Shown here one piece after another: positions 33,674-41,795 of a stretch of 64,000 nucleotides of DNA. Each line of letters begins with the position of its first letter. The stretch's first letter is position 1. Origin of the DNA: Mesoflavibacter zeaxanthinifaciens DSM 18436 (lineage in GTDB: Bacteria; Bacteroidota; Bacteroidia; Flavobacteriales; Flavobacteriaceae). Below the pieces are notes generated by a model. It worked only from the letters and a program-made list of their open reading frames with translations. It made no database searches and had not been told where the DNA came from. A program made the translations under genes and the position numbers. The stretch lies in assembly GCF_000422365.1 (NCBI RefSeq), contig NZ_AULQ01000011.1, positions 1 to 64,000 of the forward strand. Reading direction: 5' to 3'.

Positions 33674-33712
33674 GTTTAACAATGGTTTAATCTAAGTTTA
33701 ACGCCAGTTAAC
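33674..33712. promoter_or_regulatory. four 11-bp-phased GTTTAA(C/T) direct repeats
   Basis: GTTTAAC, GTTTAAT, GTTTAAC and GTTAAC begin at 33674, 33685, 33696 and 33707, each exactly 11 bp apart. They lie upstream of the minus-strand DUF1328-DUF2383 pair and after the topoisomerase gene. Same motif type as 15071 and 20559. Confidence 0.5.
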
Positions 33713-33765
33713 AATATAAAATCTATTTTAAGATGGCTTTAAGATTAAAGTTGTTTTTATTAAGA

Positions 33766-34848
33766 TTATAGTTTTACTGTATATGATTTTAAAAGCTGTT
33801 TTAAAGCTTTTTCTGAAGAAGTGAAATATTCTGTTTCAAGTGATTGTTTTTTTGCTTTATTAAAAAACTGTTCTATACTTCCATCTTCATAACTACTAAT
33901 TATTGCTGGATGTATATAATATTTTTTACAAACATTTCTTGTGTTTCCTAATTCTTTAGCAGCGACGTCTATTGCTTTAAGAATATTTTTTTTGTTTTGG
34001 TTTTTATCTTTTTCTGTTCCTAATTCTAACAACGATTCAAAAAATATTATAGATGCTGCCCATGTCCTAAAATCTTTTGCAGTAAAGATGGTACCGCTTA
34101 TTTCTTTTAGGTATTGGTTTAATAATGTGCTATCTATTTTTTGCTTGTTTCCTTCTTGATCGTAGTACTGGAATAATTCCCAACCAGGAATTTCTTCACA
34201 TTTATTAACAAGTCTAATTAACTTTTTATTTCTAATTGAAACTTTGTGTTCTTTTCCTTTTTTACCAACAAATTCAAACTGAATTTTATCTTTATAAGTA
34301 TTAACGTGTCTTGATCTTAATGTGGTTAGTCCGTATGTTTTATTCTTTTTTGCATATTGACTGTTACCTATTCTTATATGTGTTTCTTCCATTAATTTTA
34401 CAACTAATGCTAAAACCTTAGATTTTGTCCATTGTTTTTGATCTAAATCTTGGTCTACTTTTTTTCTAATATTGGGTAGATGGTTTGCAAACAAAACCAT
34501 TTTGTAGTATTTAGTTTGGTTTCGTATTTCTTTCCATTTTTGATGGTATTTATACTGTTTTCTATGTTTTGCATCTCTGCCTACTGCCTGAAGATGTGTG
34601 TTTGAAAGTGAAGAAATTTTAACTTGCCGCCAAGCTGGTGGAATTACTAAACCTTCTATTCTTTTAAGTTGAGTTTGATCTGTCAAATTTTTCCCTTTAT
34701 ATTTAAATATGAAGGTCTTATTTTCTTTAAATCTTTGAATATTTAGATGTGAAGGATTGGTGTAAACCAAATCAAATTCTTCTATAACCTTTTCTGGTTG
34801 TAAAAGAATTTGATTGTAAAGTTTTTTATTTATTGATGTGCTTTTCAC
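33766..34848 (-). CDS. type IB DNA topoisomerase
   Basis: 360 residues, of the poxvirus/bacterial TopIB type. N-terminal domain with YTNPSHLNIQRF and the PAWRQVKI and LQAVGRDAKHRKQYKYH segments. Catalytic residues: Arg in EETHIRIGN (159), the beta-hairpin Lys region YGLTTLRSRHV, Arg in TAKDFRTWAAS (261) and the nucleophile Tyr311 in CKKYYIHP. It relaxes supercoils through a 3'-phosphotyrosine intermediate. Bacterial copies often sit among stress genes, as here. ATG directly follows the stop of the hemerythrin gene. Confidence 0.93.
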   Translation of the reverse strand: MKSTSINKKLYNQILLQPEKVIEEFDLVYTNPSHLNIQRFKENKTFIFKYKGKNLTDQTQLKRIEGLVIPPAWRQVKISSLSNTHLQAVGRDAKHRKQYKYHQKWKEIRNQTKYYKMVLFANHLPNIRKKVDQDLDQKQWTKSKVLALVVKLMEETHIRIGNSQYAKKNKTYGLTTLRSRHVNTYKDKIQFEFVGKKGKEHKVSIRNKKLIRLVNKCEEIPGWELFQYYDQEGNKQKIDSTLLNQYLKEISGTIFTAKDFRTWAASIIFFESLLELGTEKDKNQNKKNILKAIDVAAKELGNTRNVCKKYYIHPAIISSYEDGSIEQFFNKAKKQSLETEYFTSSEKALKQLLKSYTVKL

Positions 34849-35283
34849 CTATAAATTTTCTATCATGTAACTTCTATATTTTTTAGCTAAGTCTTCTTTT
34901 TGCGTTTGATTAAACACTTTCCCAGCTAATTGAAAGAATGAATGTTCTTCATCTTCTAGATGATGTTCTACTTTTTCTTTTAAATCTTTAGCATATTTTA
35001 ACCAAGCAGAAGAGTCATAGTCTGTATCTTCTAGCTTTTCTATAAGTTCATCAATTTCATGATGTTCTGCAATACCATGTCTAGCTTTATCTTGCATCAT
35101 ATCATCACTTATTAATGGTTTATAAAAGTGTCTTTCTTCTGCATCTGCATGCACTTCAAGCTCTTTTTTCAATTTCTTAAAAATTGTATCACGCTTTTTT
35201 GTATCACCTGTAGTTTGTACAAGTTGATCAAGTAATTCTCTTTGCGTATCGTGGTCTTTTCTAATAGATTCAAAAATATTCAT
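34849..35283 (-). CDS. hemerythrin HHE-domain protein
   Basis: 144 residues. The helical HHE pattern holds the expected iron ligands: IRKDHDTQRELL, HADAEERHFYKPL, IAEHHEIDELI and KVEHHLEDEEHSFFQLA. Proteins of this type bind a di-iron centre and are linked to oxygen, NO or oxidative stress sensing. Second last of a five-gene minus-strand cluster with YtxH, holin-X, a 67-residue protein and topoisomerase IB. Confidence 0.9.
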   Translation of the reverse strand: MNIFESIRKDHDTQRELLDQLVQTTGDTKKRDTIFKKLKKELEVHADAEERHFYKPLISDDMMQDKARHGIAEHHEIDELIEKLEDTDYDSSAWLKYAKDLKEKVEHHLEDEEHSFFQLAGKVFNQTQKEDLAKKYRSYMIENL

Positions 35284-35295
35284 ATTAATAGCGGT

Positions 35296-35499
35296 TTATT
35301 TTATAATTTTTTTAATTAACATCATTATTCCTACTTTGGATGCCATTTTAAAACCTGTTTGTATCCAAGTGTAAGGCTGTAAAGTATCTTTAAAGTCGCT
35401 TTTTACAACCTTAAGTTCTTCCCAAGCAATTTGCTTTTCTAATTGTAATCTATGCAAGTCCCTTTTTATATCTTCTTGTGTTTTATATTGTGTTTTCAT
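35296..35499 (-). CDS. small stress-cluster protein
   Basis: 67 residues: a charged N-terminal helix (RDLHRLQLEKQIAWEELKVVK), then a more hydrophobic C-terminal segment (GFKMASKVGIMMLIKKIIK) that could associate with the membrane. Its start overlaps the stop of the holin-X gene by 1 bp, so it is coupled to it. Function unknown; this kind of small gene regularly follows Holin-X genes in flavobacteria. Confidence 0.75.
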   Translation of the reverse strand: MKTQYKTQEDIKRDLHRLQLEKQIAWEELKVVKSDFKDTLQPYTWIQTGFKMASKVGIMMLIKKIIK

Positions 35500-35846
35500 T
35501 AGTCAAAAAAGGTTTTTGAAAGTGATGCAATGACTTTGTTATTTATCTTACTTCTAAACATATAAAACAATACAGAAATAAGTATAAATATTGCACCAAC
35601 TATTAGATAACCTAATGATACGCTACCTAAAGCTTTACCTATACCGATTGCTGCAGATATTGCTAAAAACAAAAGTCCAACTAAGATAAAAGCACCAACT
35701 ACTACAGCTTTTACCAACAAGCTTACAGAAGATGTAAGTTGTTGGAAAATTTTAAGTCTGTAGTACTCGTGAGATTTTTTTAAAAACTCTTCACCTTTAT
35801 CTACTGCTTGACTTGAGGTTTGGTTGATTTGTTCAAATACAGACAT
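35499..35846 (-). CDS. Holin-X/phage holin-like membrane protein
   Basis: 115 residues. Helical N-terminus (EFLKKSHEYYRLKIFQQLTSSVS), then two strong membrane segments at about 42-67 and 76-96. Pattern of the Phage_holin_3_6 (Holin-X) family, which in non-phage settings like this one is a membrane stress protein. No phage genes nearby. It lies 1 bp after the YtxH stop. Confidence 0.8.
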   Translation of the reverse strand: MSVFEQINQTSSQAVDKGEEFLKKSHEYYRLKIFQQLTSSVSLLVKAVVVGAFILVGLLFLAISAAIGIGKALGSVSLGYLIVGAIFILISVLFYMFRSKINNKVIASLSKTFFD

Positions 35847-35847
35847 T

Positions 35848-36174
35848 TTATTTCTGTAATTTTTTATTTCTTTCTTTTAAATCTTTAAGCTTCTTTTCTA
35901 AAGTAGAAATAACATCATCTGCTTTGTAACTAGCGTCAGAAACCACACTTTCTAATTGTGCATCTAAAGTTGCTTTTTTTGTTGTTAATGTATTAGCTAC
36001 TTGATCTTTTAAATCCATTGCACTAGTAGCAAGATTCTCTTTAGTAGCTATAGCTTCGTCTCTTAATTTTTTTCTAGTATTACTTCCTTTATCTGGCGCA
36101 AATAAGATTCCTAAAGTTGCTCCAATTGCTCCTCCTAATAATAATCCTAATGCTGAATTTGTGTTGTTGCTCAT
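35848..36174 (-). CDS. YtxH-domain protein
   Basis: 108 residues. Glycine-rich membrane segment [21 protein letters not shown] at about 9-29, the YtxH signature, then a long coiled-coil helix rich in K, E, A and D. YtxH proteins belong to general stress regulons in other bacteria. First gene of the minus-strand cluster; a candidate -7 box TAATTTTG lies at 36236-36243 on the minus strand. Confidence 0.87.
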   Translation of the reverse strand: MSNNTNSALGLLLGGAIGATLGILFAPDKGSNTRKKLRDEAIATKENLATSAMDLKDQVANTLTTKKATLDAQLESVVSDASYKADDVISTLEKKLKDLKERNKKLQK

Positions 36175-36366
36175 AATAATTTTTTTTGATTGTTAATATT
36201 AATTTGAAGTGAAACGTATCATTAACGCCTCATCTCAAAATTAACAAGTATTTATTGAAATATTCTTAATAAAAATTTAAATAAATTGATAAAAGTTTGT
36301 TAAAACACATTTAATTAAAACTATTTTTACGAATAATCCATAATTTTAACACAAATAAAATTTACT

Positions 36367-37731
36367 ATGAAAAACTCAATTATAACATCAAATCCTTACA
36401 ATCAAAAAGAACTTAAAACTTACAATTATCATACAGATAATGAGTTAAAAATAATTCTTGATAATGCACAAAACACTTTTGAGAACTGGAAAACTAAAGA
36501 AATAAAAGAGCGTACAAAACTTTTACAAAACTTAGCAAACTTATTAGAAGACAAGAAAGAAATTTATGCAAAACTAATGACTGAAGAAATGGGAAAACCA
36601 ATTTCTCAAAGCATTGCAGAAATAGAAAAATGTGTTTGGCTATGCGATTTTTATATTACTAATGCAGAAGATTTTCTTGCAGACAGTATTATTGAAACAG
36701 ACGCAAAAGAAAGTTTTATTAGTTATGATCCTTTAGGTGTAGTACTAGCGGTAATGCCTTGGAATTACCCATTTTGGCAAGTAATGCGTTTTGCTGTACC
36801 TTCACTTACAGCTGGTAACGTTGGCTTGCTTAAACATGCTTCTAATGTAACTAGTACAGCATTAGCAATTCAAGATTTATTTGAAGAAGCTGGTTATCCA
36901 AAAGGTTGTTTTCAAACGCTGTTAGTTAACCACGATCAAATTGAATATATTATTGAAAACGATATTGTTAAAGCGGTTACACTAACAGGAAGCGAACCTG
37001 CAGGTAGAAACATAGCTGCTGTAGCTGGAAAAAATCTTAAAAAAACTGTTTTAGAATTAGGAGGAAATAATGCTTGTGTGGTTTTTGACGATGCTAATTT
37101 AGATAAACACATAGATACTATGGTTAAGGCTAGAATGCAAAATACTGGTCAAAGCTGTATTGCTGCCAAACGATTTATTGTATCTGAAAAAATTTATGAT
37201 CAGTTTTTAAGTCGCTTTAAGGATGAAGTTTCTAAGCTAAACTCTGGTAACCCTGAAGATTCAGACACTTTTATTGGTGTTATGGCTAGAGAAGACTTAG
37301 CTGAAGAATTAGAACAACAGGTTAATAAATCTATAGACTTGGGTGCAAAAATAACTTTAGGTAATAAAAGAAATAAAGCTTATTATGAACCTACCATTAT
37401 TACCGATGTGACTGAAGATATGCCTGTATTTAAAGAAGAAACCTTTGGTCCTGTTGCTGCTGTAATCAAAGCAAAAGATAACGAACATGCAATTAAGTTA
37501 GCTGCAAACTCAAGATTTGGTTTAGGTACTATGATTTTTACTGAAAACACAGATAATATTTATAATTACATAGGAGATATACCAGATGGAGCATTATTTA
37601 TTAATGATATGGTAAAATCTGATCCTAGATTACCATTTGGTGGTACAAAAGCTTCTGGATATGGAAGAGAGTTATCTAAAGAAGGAATTTTAGAGTTTGT
37701 CAACAAAAAAACTGTTTATATAAAAAAGTAA
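36367..37731 (+). CDS. NAD(P)-dependent succinate-semialdehyde dehydrogenase
   Basis: 454 residues. Aldehyde dehydrogenase fold: cofactor site VMPWNYPFWQVMRF, LKHASNVTSTALAIQDLFEEAGYPKGCF, TGSEPAGRNIA, catalytic Glu in VLELGGNN and nucleophile Cys in NTGQSCIAAKRF, then EETFGPVAAV and LPFGGTKASGYGRELSKEG. The short form (about 455 residues) with LLKHASNV is typical of the succinate-semialdehyde dehydrogenase group (Sad/GabD). Oxidises succinic semialdehyde or related aldehydes. Monocistronic by position. Confidence 0.88.
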   Translation: MKNSIITSNPYNQKELKTYNYHTDNELKIILDNAQNTFENWKTKEIKERTKLLQNLANLLEDKKEIYAKLMTEEMGKPISQSIAEIEKCVWLCDFYITNAEDFLADSIIETDAKESFISYDPLGVVLAVMPWNYPFWQVMRFAVPSLTAGNVGLLKHASNVTSTALAIQDLFEEAGYPKGCFQTLLVNHDQIEYIIENDIVKAVTLTGSEPAGRNIAAVAGKNLKKTVLELGGNNACVVFDDANLDKHIDTMVKARMQNTGQSCIAAKRFIVSEKIYDQFLSRFKDEVSKLNSGNPEDSDTFIGVMAREDLAEELEQQVNKSIDLGAKITLGNKRNKAYYEPTIITDVTEDMPVFKEETFGPVAAVIKAKDNEHAIKLAANSRFGLGTMIFTENTDNIYNYIGDIPDGALFINDMVKSDPRLPFGGTKASGYGRELSKEGILEFVNKKTVYIKK

Positions 37732-37755
37732 AGCGACTACTTAAAACTGTTATAC

Positions 37756-37763
37756 TACATTTG
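37756..37763 (+). promoter_or_regulatory. -7 box upstream of the membrane gene at 37799
   Basis: TACATTTG matches TAnnTTTG, 35 bp before the GTG start. The -33 element is not obvious. Confidence 0.4.
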
Positions 37764-37798
37764 TAGCTTTTTATTCATTTTCAAAATTTTGAAATCCT

Positions 37799-38599
37799 GT
37801 GGAATATTTAATAGTTATAAAGCTTTTAGTTGCAATATGTTTTGTTGTAGGTTTATCGTATTTAGCAGAAAATGTTAGTCCTAAAATTGCAGGAATTTTA
37901 TCAGGTTATCCAACAGGATCTGCCATTACATTATTCTTTTTTGGATTAGAAGAATCACCCGAATTTGCTGCCGAAAGTGCCATATTTAATATGGTAGGCC
38001 TTACAGCTGCTCTTACCTTTGTATATGTATATTATAAAGCGTCATTATACTTTAAAACTTATAATATCCTTTGGTCTTCTATTAGTGGTATTTCAGCATA
38101 TCTGTTAGTTGTTTGGATATTATCATTCTTAGAACTGAACACCTATGTTGCTATAATTATTCCTGTAATATTCGCTTTACTTTACATTAGATTATTTAAG
38201 CAAATCGAAAATATTACCATTAGCCAAAAAGTAAAATTAAATTATCGTATTCTTTTTTTACGAGCTATTTGTGCGGCTTTAATAATTTTAACCATAACTA
38301 ATGCACCAAAATATTTTGCATCTAACTGGTCAGGATTATTTTCTGCTTTTCCTACTACGCTTTTTCCGTTAATGCTTATTATTCATTTTACATATTCAAA
38401 AAAACACGTACATACCATTATAAAAAATGTACCTATTGGCATGTTTTCATTAATAATTTATTCGTTAACGGTATCTATAGTTTATCCAAAATTTGGTATA
38501 TATTATGGTACATTAATAGGTTTTTTTACAGCAACGTTATATCTATTAGCATACAAAAAGGTTACTTCTATATTACAAAAAACCAAAATCATAAAGTAA
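37799..38599 (+). CDS. polytopic membrane protein with internal duplication
   Basis: 266 residues from GTG 37799; the next ATG would remove the first membrane segments. About eight hydrophobic segments. The motif AGILSGYPTGSAITLFFFG (about residue 31) recurs as SGLFSAFPTTLFPLMLII (about residue 176), which suggests two homologous halves as in many transporters. I cannot assign it to a named family. It is followed 3 bp later by a LysR gene, so may be co-regulated. Confidence 0.65.
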   Translation: MEYLIVIKLLVAICFVVGLSYLAENVSPKIAGILSGYPTGSAITLFFFGLEESPEFAAESAIFNMVGLTAALTFVYVYYKASLYFKTYNILWSSISGISAYLLVVWILSFLELNTYVAIIIPVIFALLYIRLFKQIENITISQKVKLNYRILFLRAICAALIILTITNAPKYFASNWSGLFSAFPTTLFPLMLIIHFTYSKKHVHTIIKNVPIGMFSLIIYSLTVSIVYPKFGIYYGTLIGFFTATLYLLAYKKVTSILQKTKIIK

Positions 38600-38602
38600 G
38601 TT

Positions 38603-39487
38603 ATGCAAACAAAACTACACATATTTAAAGTCGTTGCACAACATCTAAGCTTTACTAAAGCAGCAGAACAGCTACACATCTCTCAACCTGCAATTTCAAA
38701 AACTATAAGAAACCTAGAAGAGACATATAAAACATCTTTCTTTACAAGAAAAAGAAACTCAATAAATTTAACCAAAGAAGGAAAGTCTTTTTTAATTTAT
38801 GTCAATAAGATTATAGAAATTTATAATCAAATGGACGAGCAGTTTCTTTATAAGAATGAAACATTTCCGGAGACTATAAATTTAGGTGTAAGCACTACTC
38901 TATCCAATTATGTTTTACCAAAAACAATAGCGAAATTCAGAAATCAATTTCCTAATACAATTTTCAATATTATTAGCGACAATACAATTGCTATTGAAGA
39001 CTTAATCCTAAAAGAGACTATTAATTTTGGTATTACCGAAGGACAAAGCTCTAACCCAAAACTGCACTATTCTAAATTTATAAAAGATGAAATTGTTTTA
39101 GTTACAAACGCTAATAACACTTCATTTTCTAAAGGTATTATTACAAAAGACACTTTGGTAAATTTACCTATAGCACAACGTGAATCTGGATCTGGTACAA
39201 AGAGTATTATAGATTCAACGCTGAAAATAAACAATCTTAAATTAAATAATGTAGTTGTTACCTTTAATAGTACTCAAGCTATTAAAAATTATTTATATCA
39301 TTCTGAAGATTACGCACTACTTTCTATAAATGCTGTTACAGAAGACTTAATAAGTAATAGACTAAAAGTAATAGACATTAAAGATTTTACTATAAATCGA
39401 TGGTTTTACTTTGTAAAACGTACAGGATACATCTCAAAACAACTTGAAAACTTGGAACGTTTTATAAAAAACAGTCATAACTTTTAG
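38603..39487 (+). CDS. LysR-family regulator (YeiE/CysL-like)
   Basis: 294 residues. Helix-turn-helix LSFTKAAEQLHISQPAISKTIRNLEETY; substrate-binding domain with LGVSTTLSNYVLPKTIAKFRNQFPN and PIAQRESGSGTKSIID, the latter typical of the CysL/YeiE group. It sits just before a YeiH-type gene on the same strand, the same pairing as YeiE-YeiH in enterobacteria, which suggests it controls that gene. Confidence 0.88.
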   Translation: MQTKLHIFKVVAQHLSFTKAAEQLHISQPAISKTIRNLEETYKTSFFTRKRNSINLTKEGKSFLIYVNKIIEIYNQMDEQFLYKNETFPETINLGVSTTLSNYVLPKTIAKFRNQFPNTIFNIISDNTIAIEDLILKETINFGITEGQSSNPKLHYSKFIKDEIVLVTNANNTSFSKGIITKDTLVNLPIAQRESGSGTKSIIDSTLKINNLKLNNVVVTFNSTQAIKNYLYHSEDYALLSINAVTEDLISNRLKVIDIKDFTINRWFYFVKRTGYISKQLENLERFIKNSHNF

Positions 39488-39509
39488 TTATGCTTAATGC
39501 TAAAATAAT

Positions 39510-39542
39510 TTGGTGTTAAATTATAGCTTAACTCTAATTTTG
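39510..39542 (+). promoter_or_regulatory. promoter for the YeiH-like gene
   Basis: TTG at 39510-39512 and TAATTTTG at 39535-39542 are 22 bp apart, a good Bacteroidota -33/-7 pair. ATG 39566 lies 23 bp downstream. Confidence 0.6.
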
Positions 39543-39565
39543 TATCGTTAATAAAATTTAACGGT

Positions 39566-40486
39566 ATGAAAAATAGCTTAGCAAAACTCACTTATTTATT
39601 TATAATAACACTTTCACTTTTAGGATATTTAAGCAGTTATTTAGCGCTTATATTAGGGTTTATTTTTGTCTTAATTTTTAATAATCCTTATAAGGCTTAT
39701 AATTCCAAAGCAATACATTTATTATTAAAAATAGCTGTTGTAGGCTTAGGGTTTGGTATGTTTATTACAGAGACATTACAGACAACTAAAGATGGTTTTG
39801 GACTAACCATATTTACAATTATTCTTACATTAAGTGTTGGTATTATTTGTACTAAACTCTTAAAAATAGATTTAAAACTAGGACATCTAATCACATCCGG
39901 AACAGCAATTTGCGGTGGTAGTGCTATAGCAGCAATTGCACCTACAATTAAAGCAAAACCTAAGACAATAAGCATGGCATTAGTTATTGTTTTTTTGCTT
40001 AACTCTATTGCCTTATTTGTATTTCCTGCTTTAGGACATTATTTTAATTTAACACAAGAGCAATTTGGACTTTGGTGTGCAGTTGCTATACATGATACCA
40101 GTTCGGTTGTTGGAGCGGCAATTAACTATGGTGATGAGGCTTTAAGAATAGCAACTACCGTAAAACTATCCAGAACACTATGGATTATTCCTCTTGCTAT
40201 CGTCTCATTGTTTGCTTTTAAAAACTCTAATAAGAAAATTAAATTTCCTTTATTTATTCTCGCTTTTATTGTCGCTATTATTTTGAACAGTTATCATCTT
40301 ATCCCAGAAAACATTTCTAACAACATCGTTATTATTGCCAAACGTTTATTAATAACTACTTTGTTTCTTGTAGGTACTTCAATTTCAATAAAAGACATTA
40401 AACAAACAGGAAGCAAACCTCTTATCCTTGGTGTATTACTATGGATATGCATTTCTGTATTTTCGCTTATTTATATCCTTAATTAA
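39566..40486 (+). CDS. YeiH/UPF0324-family membrane protein (putative sulfate exporter)
   Basis: 306 residues and about ten hydrophobic segments. Signature TSGTAICGGSAIAAIAPTIKAKP and WCAVAIHDTSSVVGAAINYGDEAL identify UPF0324 (YeiH). Databases call the family a putative sulfate exporter, but the substrate is not well proven. LysR neighbour upstream supports control by a small-molecule ligand. Confidence 0.9.
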   Translation: MKNSLAKLTYLFIITLSLLGYLSSYLALILGFIFVLIFNNPYKAYNSKAIHLLLKIAVVGLGFGMFITETLQTTKDGFGLTIFTIILTLSVGIICTKLLKIDLKLGHLITSGTAICGGSAIAAIAPTIKAKPKTISMALVIVFLLNSIALFVFPALGHYFNLTQEQFGLWCAVAIHDTSSVVGAAINYGDEALRIATTVKLSRTLWIIPLAIVSLFAFKNSNKKIKFPLFILAFIVAIILNSYHLIPENISNNIVIIAKRLLITTLFLVGTSISIKDIKQTGSKPLILGVLLWICISVFSLIYILN

Positions 40487-40499
40487 TTAAACCTTTGTT

Positions 40500-40536
40500 A
40501 AAAAATAAACGTTCATTTATTTTTTAAATATCTTTG
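40500..40536 (+). promoter_or_regulatory. TetR operator palindrome and -7 box
   Basis: AAAAAATAAA (40500-40509), spacer CGTTCA, TTTATTTTTT (40516-40525) form a perfect 10-bp-arm palindrome directly abutting the -7 box TATCTTTG (40529-40536). Repressor binding would block the promoter of the TetR-nitroreductase-YqhD operon. Confidence 0.55.
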
Positions 40537-40555
40537 CATTGTAGAATTAAAAGTA

Positions 40556-41134
40556 ATGGCAAAACTTCAAAAAAGCATAGACAAACGTAACGCTTTAGTT
40601 AAGGCAACTATTGATTTGGTAAACAACAATGGTTTCCACGCTACACCTATGAGTAAGATTGCTAAAATGGCTAATGTATCGCCAGCAACGATCTATTTAT
40701 ATTTTGAAAACAAACAAGATTTAGTAAATCAAACTTATATAGAAGTAAAAAGTGAATACACTAAATATGCGTTTAACGGTTATAATGCCAACGCACCTGT
40801 AAAAGAAGCGTTTCAATACATCTGGAATCGTATTGCAGATTTTAAGCTTAAGCAATGCGAACACGCTTTGTTTTTAGCTCAATGTGATAATACACCAATG
40901 ATAGATGAAGCTAGCAGACAAGAAGGCATTAAACATTTACAACCGCTACTAGATTTATGGGCAAAAGGTAAAGCCGAAGGTATTATAAAACCATATTCAG
41001 ACTATATTTTATATGCCTACGCTATAAACCCGTTAGCTTTTTTAATGTTAGCTCAAAAACGTGGCGCAATTACTTTAGATGATACCTTAATTAAAAATGC
41101 TTTTGAAGCAGCTTGGAACAGTATAAAAAAATAA
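40556..41134 (+). CDS. TetR/AcrR-family repressor
   Basis: 192 residues. N-terminal helix-turn-helix KRNALVKATIDLVNNNGFHATPMSKIAKMANVSPATIYLYFENKQDLVNQTY, followed by an all-helical ligand domain. First gene of a three-gene operon (9-bp and 19-bp gaps) with a nitroreductase and a YqhD-like alcohol dehydrogenase, so its ligand is probably an aldehyde, quinone or nitro compound. Likely autoregulated through the palindrome at 40500. Confidence 0.92.
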   Translation: MAKLQKSIDKRNALVKATIDLVNNNGFHATPMSKIAKMANVSPATIYLYFENKQDLVNQTYIEVKSEYTKYAFNGYNANAPVKEAFQYIWNRIADFKLKQCEHALFLAQCDNTPMIDEASRQEGIKHLQPLLDLWAKGKAEGIIKPYSDYILYAYAINPLAFLMLAQKRGAITLDDTLIKNAFEAAWNSIKK

Positions 41135-41143
41135 AAACAACCT

Positions 41144-41776
41144 ATGGAATTATTAGATAAATTAAATTGGAGATATGCCGCTAAGGCTATGAACGGTAAA
41201 GCCGTACCAGAAGAAAAAGTAGAACGTATTTTAGAAGCTGCACGATTAGCACCAACGTCTAGTGGTTTGCAACCTTTCGAAATTTTTGTGGTAAAAAACC
41301 AAGACATTAAAGAACAAATTAAACCAATAGCTTGGAACCAAAGAGTTATTACAGAGTGCTCTCACCTACTCGTTTTTGCTGCTTGGGACACGTACACTGC
41401 TGATCGCATAAATTACATGTTCGATTTAACCAACGATATTCGTGGTTTTAAAAATGAAGGTTGGGAAAATTACCGTCAAATGTTACTTAACGCCTATCCG
41501 CAAAAAGACGAAGAAGAAAACTTTAATCACGCGGCAAAACAAGCTTATATTGCATTTTCTCAAGCTATTACAGCTGCTGCTTTTGAAGGTGTAGACGCAA
41601 CACCAATTGAAGGTTTTGATCCTGAAGCTGTAGATAAAATTTTAGGCTTACGCGAAAAAGGCTTACGTAGTGCAGTATTGTTACCGCTTGGTTATAGAGA
41701 AGAAGAAAATGATTGGTTGGTAAATCTTGTAAAGGTTAGAAAACCTATGGAGGATTTAGTAACCGTAATTGACTAA
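41144..41776 (+). CDS. nitroreductase-family NAD(P)H oxidoreductase
   Basis: 210 residues. FMN nitroreductase fold: LNWRYAAKAMNGKAVPEEKVERILEAARLAPTSSGLQPFEIFVVKN near the N-terminus, QAYIAFSQAITAAAFEGVDATPIEGF, and GLREKGLRSAVLLPLGYREEENDW near the end. NfsB-like flavoproteins reduce nitroaromatics and quinones. Same operon as TetR and YqhD. Confidence 0.88.
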   Translation: MELLDKLNWRYAAKAMNGKAVPEEKVERILEAARLAPTSSGLQPFEIFVVKNQDIKEQIKPIAWNQRVITECSHLLVFAAWDTYTADRINYMFDLTNDIRGFKNEGWENYRQMLLNAYPQKDEEENFNHAAKQAYIAFSQAITAAAFEGVDATPIEGFDPEAVDKILGLREKGLRSAVLLPLGYREEENDWLVNLVKVRKPMEDLVTVID

Positions 41777-41795
41777 TTAAAAAAAGAGAAAGAAA

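Noticed and set aside
33766-34848. Topoisomerase IB as the cassette integrase
   Set aside because: It shares the tyrosine chemistry but has the TopIB-specific layout (KKYYIHP, GLTTLRSRHV) and lies 21 kb away in a stress cluster. No tyrosine recombinase was found in the window.
35499-35846. Prophage remnant, from the holin-like gene
   Set aside because: It sits in a YtxH/hemerythrin/topoisomerase stress cluster with no other phage genes.
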